64,000 nt of DNA from Stieleria sedimenti (GTDB taxonomy: Bacteria > Planctomycetota > Planctomycetia > Pirellulales > Pirellulaceae), in NCBI RefSeq assembly GCF_025060895.1, contig NZ_JANZKV010000042.1, forward strand, positions 124,001-188,000. The letters are read 5' to 3'. Position numbers and translations under genes: made by a program. The notes under the pieces are model-generated. The model had not been told where the DNA came from. It searched no databases and worked only from the letters and a program-made list of their open reading frames with translations. Below, piece after piece: positions 44,423 to 52,699 of this stretch; position 1 is the first letter of the stretch, and the number at the start of each line of letters is the position of its first letter.

Positions 44423-45724
44423 TTACAACACAAATCCGACGCCGACACAACGCCTAGCCAACAGAGCGAATGCAGGTTCGAGTCCTGCCGGGGGAGCTAG
44501 AACGAAAATCTTCGAGACTCGCCCGCCCTCAGCGGGCGTTTTTTCGTTGGTGTCGGCTGCATCTGAGGCGGCGGATTCCGATTGATTTTCGATGATGTTA
44601 CCACCGGTGTTACCACCGCCATCGGTCGCCCGACTCCAGTGGTCATCGGTGACTTGCAGGTAGTGCTTCTCGGCGACCTTGCCCGAGTGCCCCATCCAGG
44701 CGTTGATCACGTGATCGGGAAACTGCTCCTGAAGCTCCGTACGGCGGCTGGCCCGCAAGTTGACGAACGTCTTGGGCCATGACTCATAGCCCGCGGCCTC
44801 GATGATCCGGTTGGCCTGCGTGCCCAGGTTCGATGTCCGGCGGTACCGGCGGATCACGAACACCGAACCGTCGGCCGCCGATTCCTGGGCGCCGAGCAGC
44901 AACGACTCCAATTCTGGGAACAGCGGACAGAACCGCAGTCCGGTCTTTTCAGAATCGATCCGCAGCTTCCCCTGCTCCCACAGCACGTCGGTCCAGGTCA
45001 ACGAAGTCAATTCACACCGCCGCATCCCACCGTACCGCGCCAGTCCAAAAATCAGCTTCCAGTCGTGATCGGGCGTGTAATCGATGATCGCATCGATCAC
45101 GGGCCGCGAAACGAAGTGGTCCCGATCCCGGTTGACGTGCCCGCTCAGCTTCAGCCCATCGAAGGGGCTCGACTCGATCAACCGATCCCTCACCGCGAAC
45201 GTCATCATCGTCTTGCAACGCTTGAGGATCTTCTCCGCCGTCGACACGGCGAGGTTTTCGAGAAGGAACTGGTGGAACCGGTCGCAATCGGCCGGCGTGA
45301 TCTCGGTGAGCAGCTTGTTCCGACCGAAACGCTTCAGCAGCCAGTCCTTCGCATTGCTGTAGTTGGTGATCGTTGACGGTTTGCCCTTCTTGGATTCGAT
45401 GTAGCTCTCCAAGAATGGCCCCAGCAGACGCCCGGCGTCCTCGTTCAACAATTCCCGTTCCGGCGCTGCCAAGCCAAGTTCAGCAAGGCGCTTCCGCAAT
45501 CGTCCTCGCAGCGAGTTGACCCACTTCTCAGTTGCCGGATCAGGACGCCCGTTCGCCTTTTGAGCGCGAACCAATTCAGTGACGTGATGGCAAACCGTTT
45601 TCGCCAATGTTTTGGAAACGTCGCCGAGCCAAAGGACACGCTGCGACTGGTTAGCGTCACGCCACCGAATTTTGAAGCCGCGCCGCTCACCTTTCTGTTG
45701 GTGCAATGAAGCCATCGTATTCAA
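44423..45724 (-). CDS. Tyrosine recombinase / phage-type integrase
   Basis: A 433-residue protein. It has an N-terminal SAM-like core-binding domain (about 100-185) and a catalytic domain with Arg (GGMRRCELTSLTW), RASR, the His of WMGHS and the Tyr of KHYLQVTD. The C-terminal tail after GGGNTGGN is low-complexity and ends with LAPPAGLEPAF, which is the antisense translation of the tRNA T-arm-like sequence at 44472-44498. The integrase 3' end is therefore supplied by its attachment site. It should integrate and excise the island to its right. Confidence 0.88.
   Translation of the reverse strand: MNTMASLHQQKGERRGFKIRWRDANQSQRVLWLGDVSKTLAKTVCHHVTELVRAQKANGRPDPATEKWVNSLRGRLRKRLAELGLAAPERELLNEDAGRLLGPFLESYIESKKGKPSTITNYSNAKDWLLKRFGRNKLLTEITPADCDRFHQFLLENLAVSTAEKILKRCKTMMTFAVRDRLIESSPFDGLKLSGHVNRDRDHFVSRPVIDAIIDYTPDHDWKLIFGLARYGGMRRCELTSLTWTDVLWEQGKLRIDSEKTGLRFCPLFPELESLLLGAQESAADGSVFVIRRYRRTSNLGTQANRIIEAAGYESWPKTFVNLRASRRTELQEQFPDHVINAWMGHSGKVAEKHYLQVTDDHWSRATDGGGNTGGNIIENQSESAASDAADTNEKTPAEGGRVSKIFVLAPPAGLEPAFALLARRCVGVGFVL
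44472..44498 (+). other. Left attachment-site candidate (tRNA T-arm-like)
   Basis: GCAGGTTCGAGTCCTGC is a perfect tRNA T-arm (five-base stem, TTCGAGT loop), followed by CGGGGGAGCT. No matching 5' half of a tRNA is visible to the left. CCTGCCGGGGGAGCT (44484-44498) is repeated at 62036-62050. Confidence 0.6.
44520..44544 (+). terminator. Rho-independent terminator beside the left attachment site
   Basis: CGCCCGC, loop CCTCA, GCGGGCG, then six T. It reads on the plus strand, as expected after a tRNA, though it now lies inside integrase coding sequence. Confidence 0.7.
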
Positions 45725-45989
45725 CTCCCATTCGTTGATCCCATATTGAAAGAAGTACCGCGGCGGGCCAGTTATGGGGGACTGGTTTTCGGATGTACGG
45801 TCCTAGCCGCGGCGTTGGTAAGTGTATTCATCCACATTGAGCTAGTCGAGCTTAGTCCGACTGGATTCGGGGGTGAGGGCGGTTGTACGTTTACCGCGTT
45901 CACCAATAGTTGAACATCATTTCATTGCCACGGTGATTCGCTACACCGTATCAATCCCGTGTCTTTCATCCGTGCCATTGCTTCGTTTT

Positions 45990-46028
45990 TGATACACACA
46001 CGCCCTATAAATAGGGGCGTGTGTATCA
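45990..46028. repeat. Inverted repeat around an AT-rich centre
   Basis: TGATACACACACGCCCTAT, two bases, ATAGGGGCGTGTGTATCA. The arms pair almost fully. No T-run follows, so it is not a typical terminator. It sits between the integrase and the replication helicase; origin or operator are both possible. The 318 bases from 45,725 to 46,042 hold no gene that I can support. Confidence 0.65.
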
Positions 46029-46042
46029 ATCACTTAGCGGAG

Positions 46043-47122
46043 CTACGGGGCCGGATCATTGCCACAGTCGTATCTAAAACAGTCGACCTTCTGGGACTTG
46101 TTCTTTGGATTCGGCTGCTGCATGACGTCCAGTTCTCCGGCAAGCCGAAAAAGTGCGCGATTGACTCGAGTTGGGCCGAATGGTGACTTGCGAGTGATCG
46201 TCGCGCGGCACATCCAGTCGCCAGAATCGCGGAGGATGTTTCGCACCACGTTGTCCGCTTCCTTGTCGGCCTGCTCTTGCTTCTCATTTTGGCGTCCTTT
46301 CGCTCGTTTCAGCTCCGGCTCAGTGCTGCTTTCGCTCCAAAGCGGAAACTCAAAACGAAGGGACGTTGGGTCAATCGGTGGGAACGATCGGCACGCAGCA
46401 TCCAACACGGCCAACTCGTCGTCTTGGTGCTCACGGATAATCATGTGGGTGTCGGCCGCTCGGCTGATTGACCCGGCACCACTGCCCACATCCGTGACCC
46501 GCTTGTCGGCTTGGCTTCCCTTGCTGCTGTGATGGTTCAGCACAAACGCTGCTCCCGTCTTTCTCGCCAGATCGTCGATCGTGTTGTACAGCCCGGTCAT
46601 CGCCGCGTTGTCGTTCTCACTCAACCCCGTTGGAATGAACCGATAAAACGCATCCAATGCGACCATCACGACGCCTTGATCGGCCAATCCCTCCAACGGA
46701 TCGTAAAGCTCATTTAGGCCCGCGAGATTCCCCCGTAACGGCAGCACAACCACGTTGTCGCGTAAGATGTCATCCTTGACCATCATCGCGTTTGCGACAG
46801 ACTTGATGCGACTGCTGAGCGTCCCCGGTTGTAGCTCGTTGTCGATCAATGCGACACGCCCCTGAGCCGTCGCACGTCCCAGCCAGTCACGACCATCGGC
46901 AATTGATAGTGCCAGGCCAAGTATCATCCAGCTTTTGCCCTGCTTCGTGCTACCGATGACGTTGACTGTCTCTCCGCGCCGGAACAAGCCGTCAACAATC
47001 GGCTCGGCGAGCGTGGGGTGTGTTTCAATGAAGTCGAGTGCCGATTGAAAACGTAGCGGAGCGATTTGCCTTTCGACTTCTGCTTCCAGGTCCGGCGGTG
47101 TTTTTTCTACAGTCACACTCAC
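46043..47122 (-). CDS. RepA-like AAA ATPase (replicative helicase type)
   Basis: A 359-residue RecA-fold ATPase of the AAA_25/RepA type: Walker A GSTKQGKSW (57-65), Walker B region GVVMVALDAF, and FVLNHHSSKGSQ, the usual sensor strand with His pair. The C-terminal 80 residues are a winged-helix-like segment (ATITRKSPFGPTRVNRALFR). It is probably the element's replication helicase. It overlaps the primase gene by 4 bases. Confidence 0.82.
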   Translation of the reverse strand: MSVTVEKTPPDLEAEVERQIAPLRFQSALDFIETHPTLAEPIVDGLFRRGETVNVIGSTKQGKSWMILGLALSIADGRDWLGRATAQGRVALIDNELQPGTLSSRIKSVANAMMVKDDILRDNVVVLPLRGNLAGLNELYDPLEGLADQGVVMVALDAFYRFIPTGLSENDNAAMTGLYNTIDDLARKTGAAFVLNHHSSKGSQADKRVTDVGSGAGSISRAADTHMIIREHQDDELAVLDAACRSFPPIDPTSLRFEFPLWSESSTEPELKRAKGRQNEKQEQADKEADNVVRNILRDSGDWMCRATITRKSPFGPTRVNRALFRLAGELDVMQQPNPKNKSQKVDCFRYDCGNDPAP

Positions 47123-48138
47123 GCCACCGTCCTCCCGTACCCCATCGCCCGCACAGCCTTAGCGGCTTCACGTCGGTCGCCACCGTGATTCAGTGCGGCG
47201 TATGCCGCGAACTTCCCCCAAATCCGATGCCCACCAACATCTGGCGCGAGTGGCCCCGCGGAAACCGAGAAAACGGTCAGCACTTCGCATCCGCTTCCAG
47301 CCACCACAACTTTCGCCGAAGTGCCAAATCGTTTCCCAGCCCTTGTCCACGAAGCGCCATCGCCGGTACGCCAACCGTGCGGCTCCAAAATCGCAGTCCA
47401 GTCACCCCGGATGTCAAAGTCACCCCAGGGCGTTGAAGCGTCTACGTCGGCGGAGCGAATCACCGGCGAACACCGTCGGGCGTACTGGGCAATAACGTCC
47501 CTTCGCGTTCGTTGGTCGAGTTCTCGTGCCGCCGCAAACATCGCGCGACGTTCGTCAGGGGTGAATCGAGGCAGCGAAGGCAACGGCTCGCCCATGACCT
47601 GGACGTAGGGCTTGCCGCTGCTGTGAACCTCCCGCGGTGATCCGACGGCAACCACATAGCCGCCTTCCCCTTTCGTTTCAACGACCGTCCCGGAGCCGTC
47701 GGCGGTCTTGGCGATTTTCTGGCTGTGTCCGATGACCTCACAGCGGTAGGGAACGTGAAACCCGCCACCACCGGTTGCGACAACCGTCAGCCGTCCGCGA
47801 ACTGAAGGCGGGATTTGGTCCAGCCAGTAGGCAATGGATTCGTCCGCATTCAGATCGAAATCGAACACCTCGACGCCCCCGCTGACGACACCACACACCA
47901 GCCCGATGCCGACCGGATGCTGCGTCCAGTGCCACATTTCGGCCGCTGTAGCCAGTCGGTATTGATATGGTTTCCAGGTTCCCGACTTGCCCGGTGGCCC
48001 TAGAAGCAAGTTCGCAGCAGGTGCTTTGGACCCGCCCAAGGCCAAGGGAATGACCGAGATCCCCGCCCTCACGAAATCGAACATGGTTTCGCGTAGTTCA
48101 ATATTCGCGATTGCGAATCCGTTGACAGGCTTATTCAT
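47119..48138 (-). CDS. Bifunctional primase-polymerase (Prim-Pol) domain protein
   Basis: A 339-residue protein with an archaeo-eukaryotic-type primase core: VFDFDLNAD (catalytic Asp93, Asp95), GGGGFHVPYRC (s-x-H strand) and ETKGEGGYVVAVGS. A C-terminal helical part carries HGGDRREAAKAVRAMGY. Paired with the AAA ATPase, it can prime and start element replication. It overlaps both neighbours (by 4 and 8 bases), so four genes from 48,662 to 46,043 form one compact operon. Confidence 0.85.
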   Translation of the reverse strand: MNKPVNGFAIANIELRETMFDFVRAGISVIPLALGGSKAPAANLLLGPPGKSGTWKPYQYRLATAAEMWHWTQHPVGIGLVCGVVSGGVEVFDFDLNADESIAYWLDQIPPSVRGRLTVVATGGGGFHVPYRCEVIGHSQKIAKTADGSGTVVETKGEGGYVVAVGSPREVHSSGKPYVQVMGEPLPSLPRFTPDERRAMFAAARELDQRTRRDVIAQYARRCSPVIRSADVDASTPWGDFDIRGDWTAILEPHGWRTGDGASWTRAGKRFGTSAKVVVAGSGCEVLTVFSVSAGPLAPDVGGHRIWGKFAAYAALNHGGDRREAAKAVRAMGYGRTVA

Positions 48139-48436
48139 GACGCTGCACCTCCTCGTCGCGGCGCTGACGCAGATCAGCTATCGCTTCATCTGGGTCGAAC
48201 AACCTTCGATTATTGAGAAGCAGGCTTCGGACTGATCCGTTCGCGACGAGCCGGTCCAGCGTTGGAACCGAAATGCTGAGCAATTCCGCCATTCGTTGTC
48301 GATCGACCAATCGTGGTTCATTGGCTCGCTCCAGCAGCGGGAGCAATTGCTCGATCACAATTGCGGCCGTCTTTGCGGCGTGAGCGTCCAGGTCTTCTTG
48401 AGAGACTAGGAACGCGGGTGTCGGCGTACTACCCAT
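48131..48436 (-). CDS. Small helix-turn-helix protein (excisionase-like)
   Basis: A 101-residue protein from ATG 48436. The C-terminal half is a MerR/HTH-17-like DNA-binding fold: VDRQRMAELLSISVPTLDRL, then a wing (SLLLNNRRLFDPDEAIADLR). The N-terminal half is helical. Small proteins of this kind beside integrases are often recombination directionality factors or repressors. It overlaps the primase start and the previous HTH gene. Confidence 0.65.
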   Translation of the reverse strand: MGSTPTPAFLVSQEDLDAHAAKTAAIVIEQLLPLLERANEPRLVDRQRMAELLSISVPTLDRLVANGSVRSLLLNNRRLFDPDEAIADLRQRRDEEVQRHE

Positions 48437-48662
48437 CGGTCCGCTCCCGATGTTTTGCCCGGGCGTCGATCGCTGCGAGTTCATGCCGAACGCGGGCCAT
48501 TGCCTGCCGGTCATACAAACGCACGTGCCCGGCATATGCGGTTGGATGAATGTCGGGTCTGGTAGCGAGCACATGCCGTACTCGCTGGGAAGACGCTCCC
48601 AGTAACCGAGCCATTCGCCCGGATGTCAGCAACTGAGGACTGTGGTTTGTCATTTCACTCAT
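48429..48662 (-). CDS. Small MerR-like helix-turn-helix protein
   Basis: A 77-residue protein: LLTSGRMARLLGASSQRVRH, wing with YAGHVRLYDRQAMARVRHEL. It is the first gene of the four-gene operon and overlaps the next by 8 bases. Likely regulator or excisionase of the element; no specific family was recognised. Confidence 0.65.
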   Translation of the reverse strand: MSEMTNHSPQLLTSGRMARLLGASSQRVRHVLATRPDIHPTAYAGHVRLYDRQAMARVRHELAAIDARAKHRERTDG

Positions 48663-48785
48663 TTAGGCCGGCGGAACGAAGGTGTCCGTCAGTAAGCGAA
48701 ACGTGCGCTAACAAAAGAGCGAATACCGCAAAAACCATGGTGAATCGCTGTGTTTCCGTGCGCTAGCGCGTGCGCACGCGCCGGG

Positions 48786-49550
48786 TCAGAGCACCTTCCT
48801 ACGAGAGAATCCCTCCGAACGCTGATCAGTCTCCTGTTCCCGAATTAGCGTTTCCAATTCGCCCGCCTTTAGTTTTTCGAGAGCGTCATCTAGCTCTCCC
48901 AGCCCGTCATGCAAAACGTGGGCCTGCTGCGTATCGCTCCCCTTGCCACAGGTTGTCATGTAGTCAGTCCAGGCTTCGCACAGGCTTCGGGCATTGGGGG
49001 AGCAACCAACCAATCTCGCAAGTTCATTCTTTGACTTGATGGGAGAGTCTGACCTTTGCCGCTGCGCAAGATATCCAAACGCGTCACGTTTGATTGCCTC
49101 TGGATTCATGCGTTTCGACTTCGCATTTTTTGGCCCTGGCTCAAGATTCTCGGGATTGCTTCCACCATCGTTTGCCGGGGCATGAAGCGTAGAAGCAGGG
49201 CCGTCCGGAAGCCATTTCTTTTCCCATTGCCCCAAATAGTCCGAAATTATCATTCGGTCTGTTTCTGAAAGTATGGAGTCTTCTTCGTTTAACTCGTAGA
49301 CCGCGACTAACCTGGAAATCTTTCCGAAGTGTATATCGTCATCGGCAAATCTGAATGAATTGCCGCGTTCGCCGACAAGCACGCAGGCCCACGCCGCGAC
49401 TTGACATTCATTCTGAATTGGGTCCTCTGCCCGAAAACAGTTATTAAATGCTTCTCTGCTAAGACGCCAAATGTGCTGCCGGGCATCGGCCTGTAGGAAC
49501 AATTGAACGCATCGGTCGTGTAGGGTTTCCGTTAATAGTTCTCGGATCAT
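48786..49550 (-). CDS. Hypothetical protein of the integrative element
   Basis: A 254-residue protein from ATG 49550, chosen for GGGAGG eight bases upstream; a longer frame would run across the opposite HTH gene at 49674. It contains predicted helices, an acidic middle (VAVYELNEEDSILSETDRMI) and a charged C-terminal half (SPIKSKNELARLVGCSPNAR, coiled GELDDALEKLKAGELETLIR). No domain was recognised. It is divergent from the restriction operon and may regulate it or serve the element's replication. Confidence 0.55.
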   Translation of the reverse strand: MIRELLTETLHDRCVQLFLQADARQHIWRLSREAFNNCFRAEDPIQNECQVAAWACVLVGERGNSFRFADDDIHFGKISRLVAVYELNEEDSILSETDRMIISDYLGQWEKKWLPDGPASTLHAPANDGGSNPENLEPGPKNAKSKRMNPEAIKRDAFGYLAQRQRSDSPIKSKNELARLVGCSPNARSLCEAWTDYMTTCGKGSDTQQAHVLHDGLGELDDALEKLKAGELETLIREQETDQRSEGFSRRKVL

Positions 49551-49673
49551 CAGGCTGCCTCCCAACAATAACACTCCAATTTCGTCGAATCGCTTAGACG
49601 GCAGAATACCGGCAGCCTGCAGACTTTGATAGACTCTGGGCCGCAATCGACACCACCTACATTCGAATGACCA

Positions 49674-49877
49674 ATGCCAAAACTGTGCGATTACTTCAAA
49701 ACCGCGGAAGCAGCCGAAATTTTGGGTGTCAGCCAAAATACGCTTCGCAAATGGGCTCAAGATGGACGCATTCCAATGCGTCGGAATCCTGCCAATGGAT
49801 ACCGACTGTTTCGACGCGATGACTTGGATGCGTTCTTGAATGAAGTCGCCAAGCCAGTCCGCCAATCCAAGAAGTAG
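49674..49877 (+). CDS. MerR-like HTH protein upstream of hsdM
   Basis: A 67-residue winged-helix protein: FKTAEAAEILGVSQNTLRKW, wing AQDGRIPMRRNPANGYRLFR, end RRDDLDAFLNEV. It is the first gene of the restriction operon, 38 bases before hsdM, and is a probable controller of its expression. Confidence 0.78.
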   Translation: MPKLCDYFKTAEAAEILGVSQNTLRKWAQDGRIPMRRNPANGYRLFRRDDLDAFLNEVAKPVRQSKK

Positions 49878-49915
49878 AGCCAAGTAAAACGCGAAAAGAC
49901 GCAAGGAGAAGCGAA

Positions 49916-51454
49916 TTGATCACCGGTGAAGTTAAGAGCCAGATCGACAAAATCTGGGATGCGTTTTGGGCGGGCGGGATTGCCAATCCGTTGGAAGTGA
50001 TTGAGCAGATCACGTATTTGCTGTTCATCAAGCGACTCGACGACCTGCACACGCTGGAGGAAAACAAGGCCAACCGGACCAAGAAGCCGATGGCGCGGCG
50101 GATCTTCCCCGAAGGCAAGGACGAAAAGAAACGGCCCTACGAGGATCTCCGCTGGTCGCGGTTCAAGCACTTCGAGTCGGCCGAGATGTTCACCGTTCTG
50201 GGCGAACACGTTTTTCCGTTCCTGCGGACGCTGGGCGGCGACGGATCGACCTACGCGCACCATATGCGCGACGCCCGATTCACGATCCCGACGCCGGCGC
50301 TGTTGACCAAGGTCGTCGACATGATCGATCAGGTGCCGATGGCGGATCGGGACACCAAGGGCGACCTTTATGAGCACATGCTCAGCAAGATCGCCACAGC
50401 GGGCCAGAACGGCCAATTCCGGACGCCCAGGCACATTATTCAGTTGATGGTCGAATTGACCGCGCCGAAGCCCAAGGACGTGATCTGCGACCCTGCCTGC
50501 GGCACGGGCGGATTCTTGGTCGCCGCGGGCGAGTACATGCGCCTAAAACATCCCGAAGTGTTGCGGGATGCGAAGCTGAAGAAACACTTCCACGGCGAGA
50601 TGTTCCACGGGTTCGACTTCGACAGCACGATGCTGCGGATCGGCAGCATGAACATGCTGTTGCACGGCGTCGAAAACCCCAGCATCGTCTACCGCGATTC
50701 ACTGGCCCAGGAACACGGCGCGGAGGAAGAAAAGTATTCGCTGGTGCTGGCCAACCCTCCGTTCGCCGGATCGTTGGATTACGAATCCTGCGCCAAGGAC
50801 CTGCTGCAGATCGTCAAGACGAAGAAGACCGAGCTGCTGTTCCTGGCGTTGTTCCTGCGGCTGATGAAGCCGGGTGGCCGCGCGGCGATCATCGTGCCTG
50901 ACGGCGTGCTGTTCGGTTCGTCCAACGCCCACAAGACGCTACGGAAGATCCTGGTCGAGGATCAAAAGCTCGACGGGATCATCTCGATGCCGGGCGGCGT
51001 GTTCAAGCCCTACGCCGGAGTCTCAACGGCCATCCTGTTGTTCACCAAGACCAATTCGGGCGGCACCGAGCACGTTTGGTTTTACGACATGCAAGCCGAC
51101 GGAAAGTCGCTGGACGACAAGCGAACCGAGTTGTTACCGCCGGAGAAACAGGGCCCCACGCCGAAGGCCAAGCTGACCACCGACGAGCACGCCAAGAACA
51201 ACCTTCCAGACATTTTGAAGCGTTGGCAGCAGCGGGACGGCAAGGAGCGAAAGAACGAGCGGACGGCCCAGAGCTTTTGCGTGCCGAAGGCCGACATCGC
51301 GGAGCAAGGTTACGACCTCTCGATCAACCGCTACAAGGAAGTCGTCTACGAAGAAGTCGAGCATCGCCCGCCGCAAAAGATTCTGGATGAGTTGGAAGGC
51401 ATCGAGAAGGAGATCATGCAGGGCATGGATAAACTGCGAGGGATGCTTTCGTGA
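49916..51454 (+). CDS. hsdM: Type I restriction-modification DNA methyltransferase subunit
   Basis: A 512-residue N6-adenine methyltransferase starting at TTG 49916 with AAGGAG upstream. It has an N-terminal HsdM_N helical domain (WDAFWAGGIANPLEVIEQIT), the SAM-binding motif DPACGTGGFLVAAGEY and the catalytic NPPF (LVLANPPFAGSLD). It methylates the recognition sequence together with HsdS. It overlaps hsdS by 4 bases. Confidence 0.94.
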   Translation: MITGEVKSQIDKIWDAFWAGGIANPLEVIEQITYLLFIKRLDDLHTLEENKANRTKKPMARRIFPEGKDEKKRPYEDLRWSRFKHFESAEMFTVLGEHVFPFLRTLGGDGSTYAHHMRDARFTIPTPALLTKVVDMIDQVPMADRDTKGDLYEHMLSKIATAGQNGQFRTPRHIIQLMVELTAPKPKDVICDPACGTGGFLVAAGEYMRLKHPEVLRDAKLKKHFHGEMFHGFDFDSTMLRIGSMNMLLHGVENPSIVYRDSLAQEHGAEEEKYSLVLANPPFAGSLDYESCAKDLLQIVKTKKTELLFLALFLRLMKPGGRAAIIVPDGVLFGSSNAHKTLRKILVEDQKLDGIISMPGGVFKPYAGVSTAILLFTKTNSGGTEHVWFYDMQADGKSLDDKRTELLPPEKQGPTPKAKLTTDEHAKNNLPDILKRWQQRDGKERKNERTAQSFCVPKADIAEQGYDLSINRYKEVVYEEVEHRPPQKILDELEGIEKEIMQGMDKLRGMLS

Positions 51455-52683
51455 TAGCCGCAAAATGGAATCGCGTTCCTTTGCCTGACGCATACGTCTT
51501 TCAGGAAGGCCCCGGCGTCAGGAAATGGCAGTTTACGAGTGATGGCATCAAGCTCTTGAATGTCGCGAATATTGAGAAAAGCGGGCACCTAAACCTCAAC
51601 AAGACCGACCGTCACTTGGCGACTGAGGAAGTTGAGAACCGTTACAAGCACTTTCTCCTCGATGACGGCGATCTCGTGATTGCGAGTTCCGGAATATCGT
51701 TCGACGCTGATGGATTACTCCGTACGCGCGGCGCCTTTGTATCGGCGGAGCATTTACCGCTCTGTTTGAATACAAGCACAATTCGTTTCAAGGCCAAAGA
51801 AGATGTGTCGGATTTGTCATTTCTTCGCCACTGGATCAACGGCTACGAGTTTCGACAACAAATAACGCAGCGCGTGACTGGGTCTGCACAACAAAACTTC
51901 GGTCCAACTCACCTCAAGAGTTTGAAAATATCGCTCCCGCCCCTTTCCGAGCAGAAGCGGATTGCGGAGATCTTGGATCGGGCGGAGGCGTTGCGCTCTC
52001 AACGTCGCGCCGCCCTCGCCCTCCTCGACGAACTCACCCAATCCATCTTCCTCGACATGTTCGGCGATCCGAAGGTGAACCCACGTGGCTGGAGGTGCCT
52101 TCCGTTCTCCGAACTGTTTCGAGAGAAGCCCAATTATGGCACTATGATTCCTGGCGTAGGAGAGCGAAAGAGATGGCTTTGTATGAGAGTTGCCAACATT
52201 CAAAACTGGCATATTGACCTTTCAGATCAAAAGTTTGTTGACTTGCCGAGCAACATGATTTCCCGCCACTGTGTCGAGCCCGGAGATATTCTGCTTGCGC
52301 GAGCGATCGCGACGCGTGAACAGCTTGGAAAGGCAATCGTCGTTCCGAATGGTACTCAAGACTGGGCATTCGACTCGCATTTAATGCGACTTCGATTTGA
52401 TCAAGAAAAGGTTTTGCCGTCATTTGTACGGCATACGTTAATGACCAATGGCGGCCGATCACTTTTTCTGCGAGTTACAAGGAGATCTGCAGTCCAGTTC
52501 AACATCAACACAAAAGAGATTGCAAAATTATCGATTCCAGTGCCGCCAATCGAGCAACAACTGAAATTTCAAAAACGCCTCACCGGACTCACTGAATTGA
52601 AACAATGTCTCCAAGAGTCCCTGGATACGATTGGTTCATTGCTCTCGTCTCTTCAACAACGCGCGTTCCGAGGCGAACTGTGA
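51451..52683 (+). CDS. hsdS: Type I restriction-modification specificity subunit
   Basis: A 410-residue protein starting at GTG 51451 inside the hsdM stop (GTGA). It has two target-recognition domains (about 1-150 and 205-375), separated by a conserved helical spacer (LSEQKRIAEILDRAEALRSQ) and followed by a second (IEQQLKFQKRLTGLTELKQ). The spacers match each other and the operon in base use. The recognition domains look more AT-rich, which fits exchange of specificity domains between strains. The recognised DNA sequence cannot be inferred. Confidence 0.92.
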   Translation: MIAAKWNRVPLPDAYVFQEGPGVRKWQFTSDGIKLLNVANIEKSGHLNLNKTDRHLATEEVENRYKHFLLDDGDLVIASSGISFDADGLLRTRGAFVSAEHLPLCLNTSTIRFKAKEDVSDLSFLRHWINGYEFRQQITQRVTGSAQQNFGPTHLKSLKISLPPLSEQKRIAEILDRAEALRSQRRAALALLDELTQSIFLDMFGDPKVNPRGWRCLPFSELFREKPNYGTMIPGVGERKRWLCMRVANIQNWHIDLSDQKFVDLPSNMISRHCVEPGDILLARAIATREQLGKAIVVPNGTQDWAFDSHLMRLRFDQEKVLPSFVRHTLMTNGGRSLFLRVTRRSAVQFNINTKEIAKLSIPVPPIEQQLKFQKRLTGLTELKQCLQESLDTIGSLLSSLQQRAFRGEL

Positions 52684-52699
52684 TGGTTGAGGGTATAGG

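Noticed and set aside
44410-44500. Complete tRNA gene
   Set aside because: Only the T-arm and 3' acceptor side are present. No matching 5' acceptor, D-arm or anticodon stem can be folded from the preceding bases.
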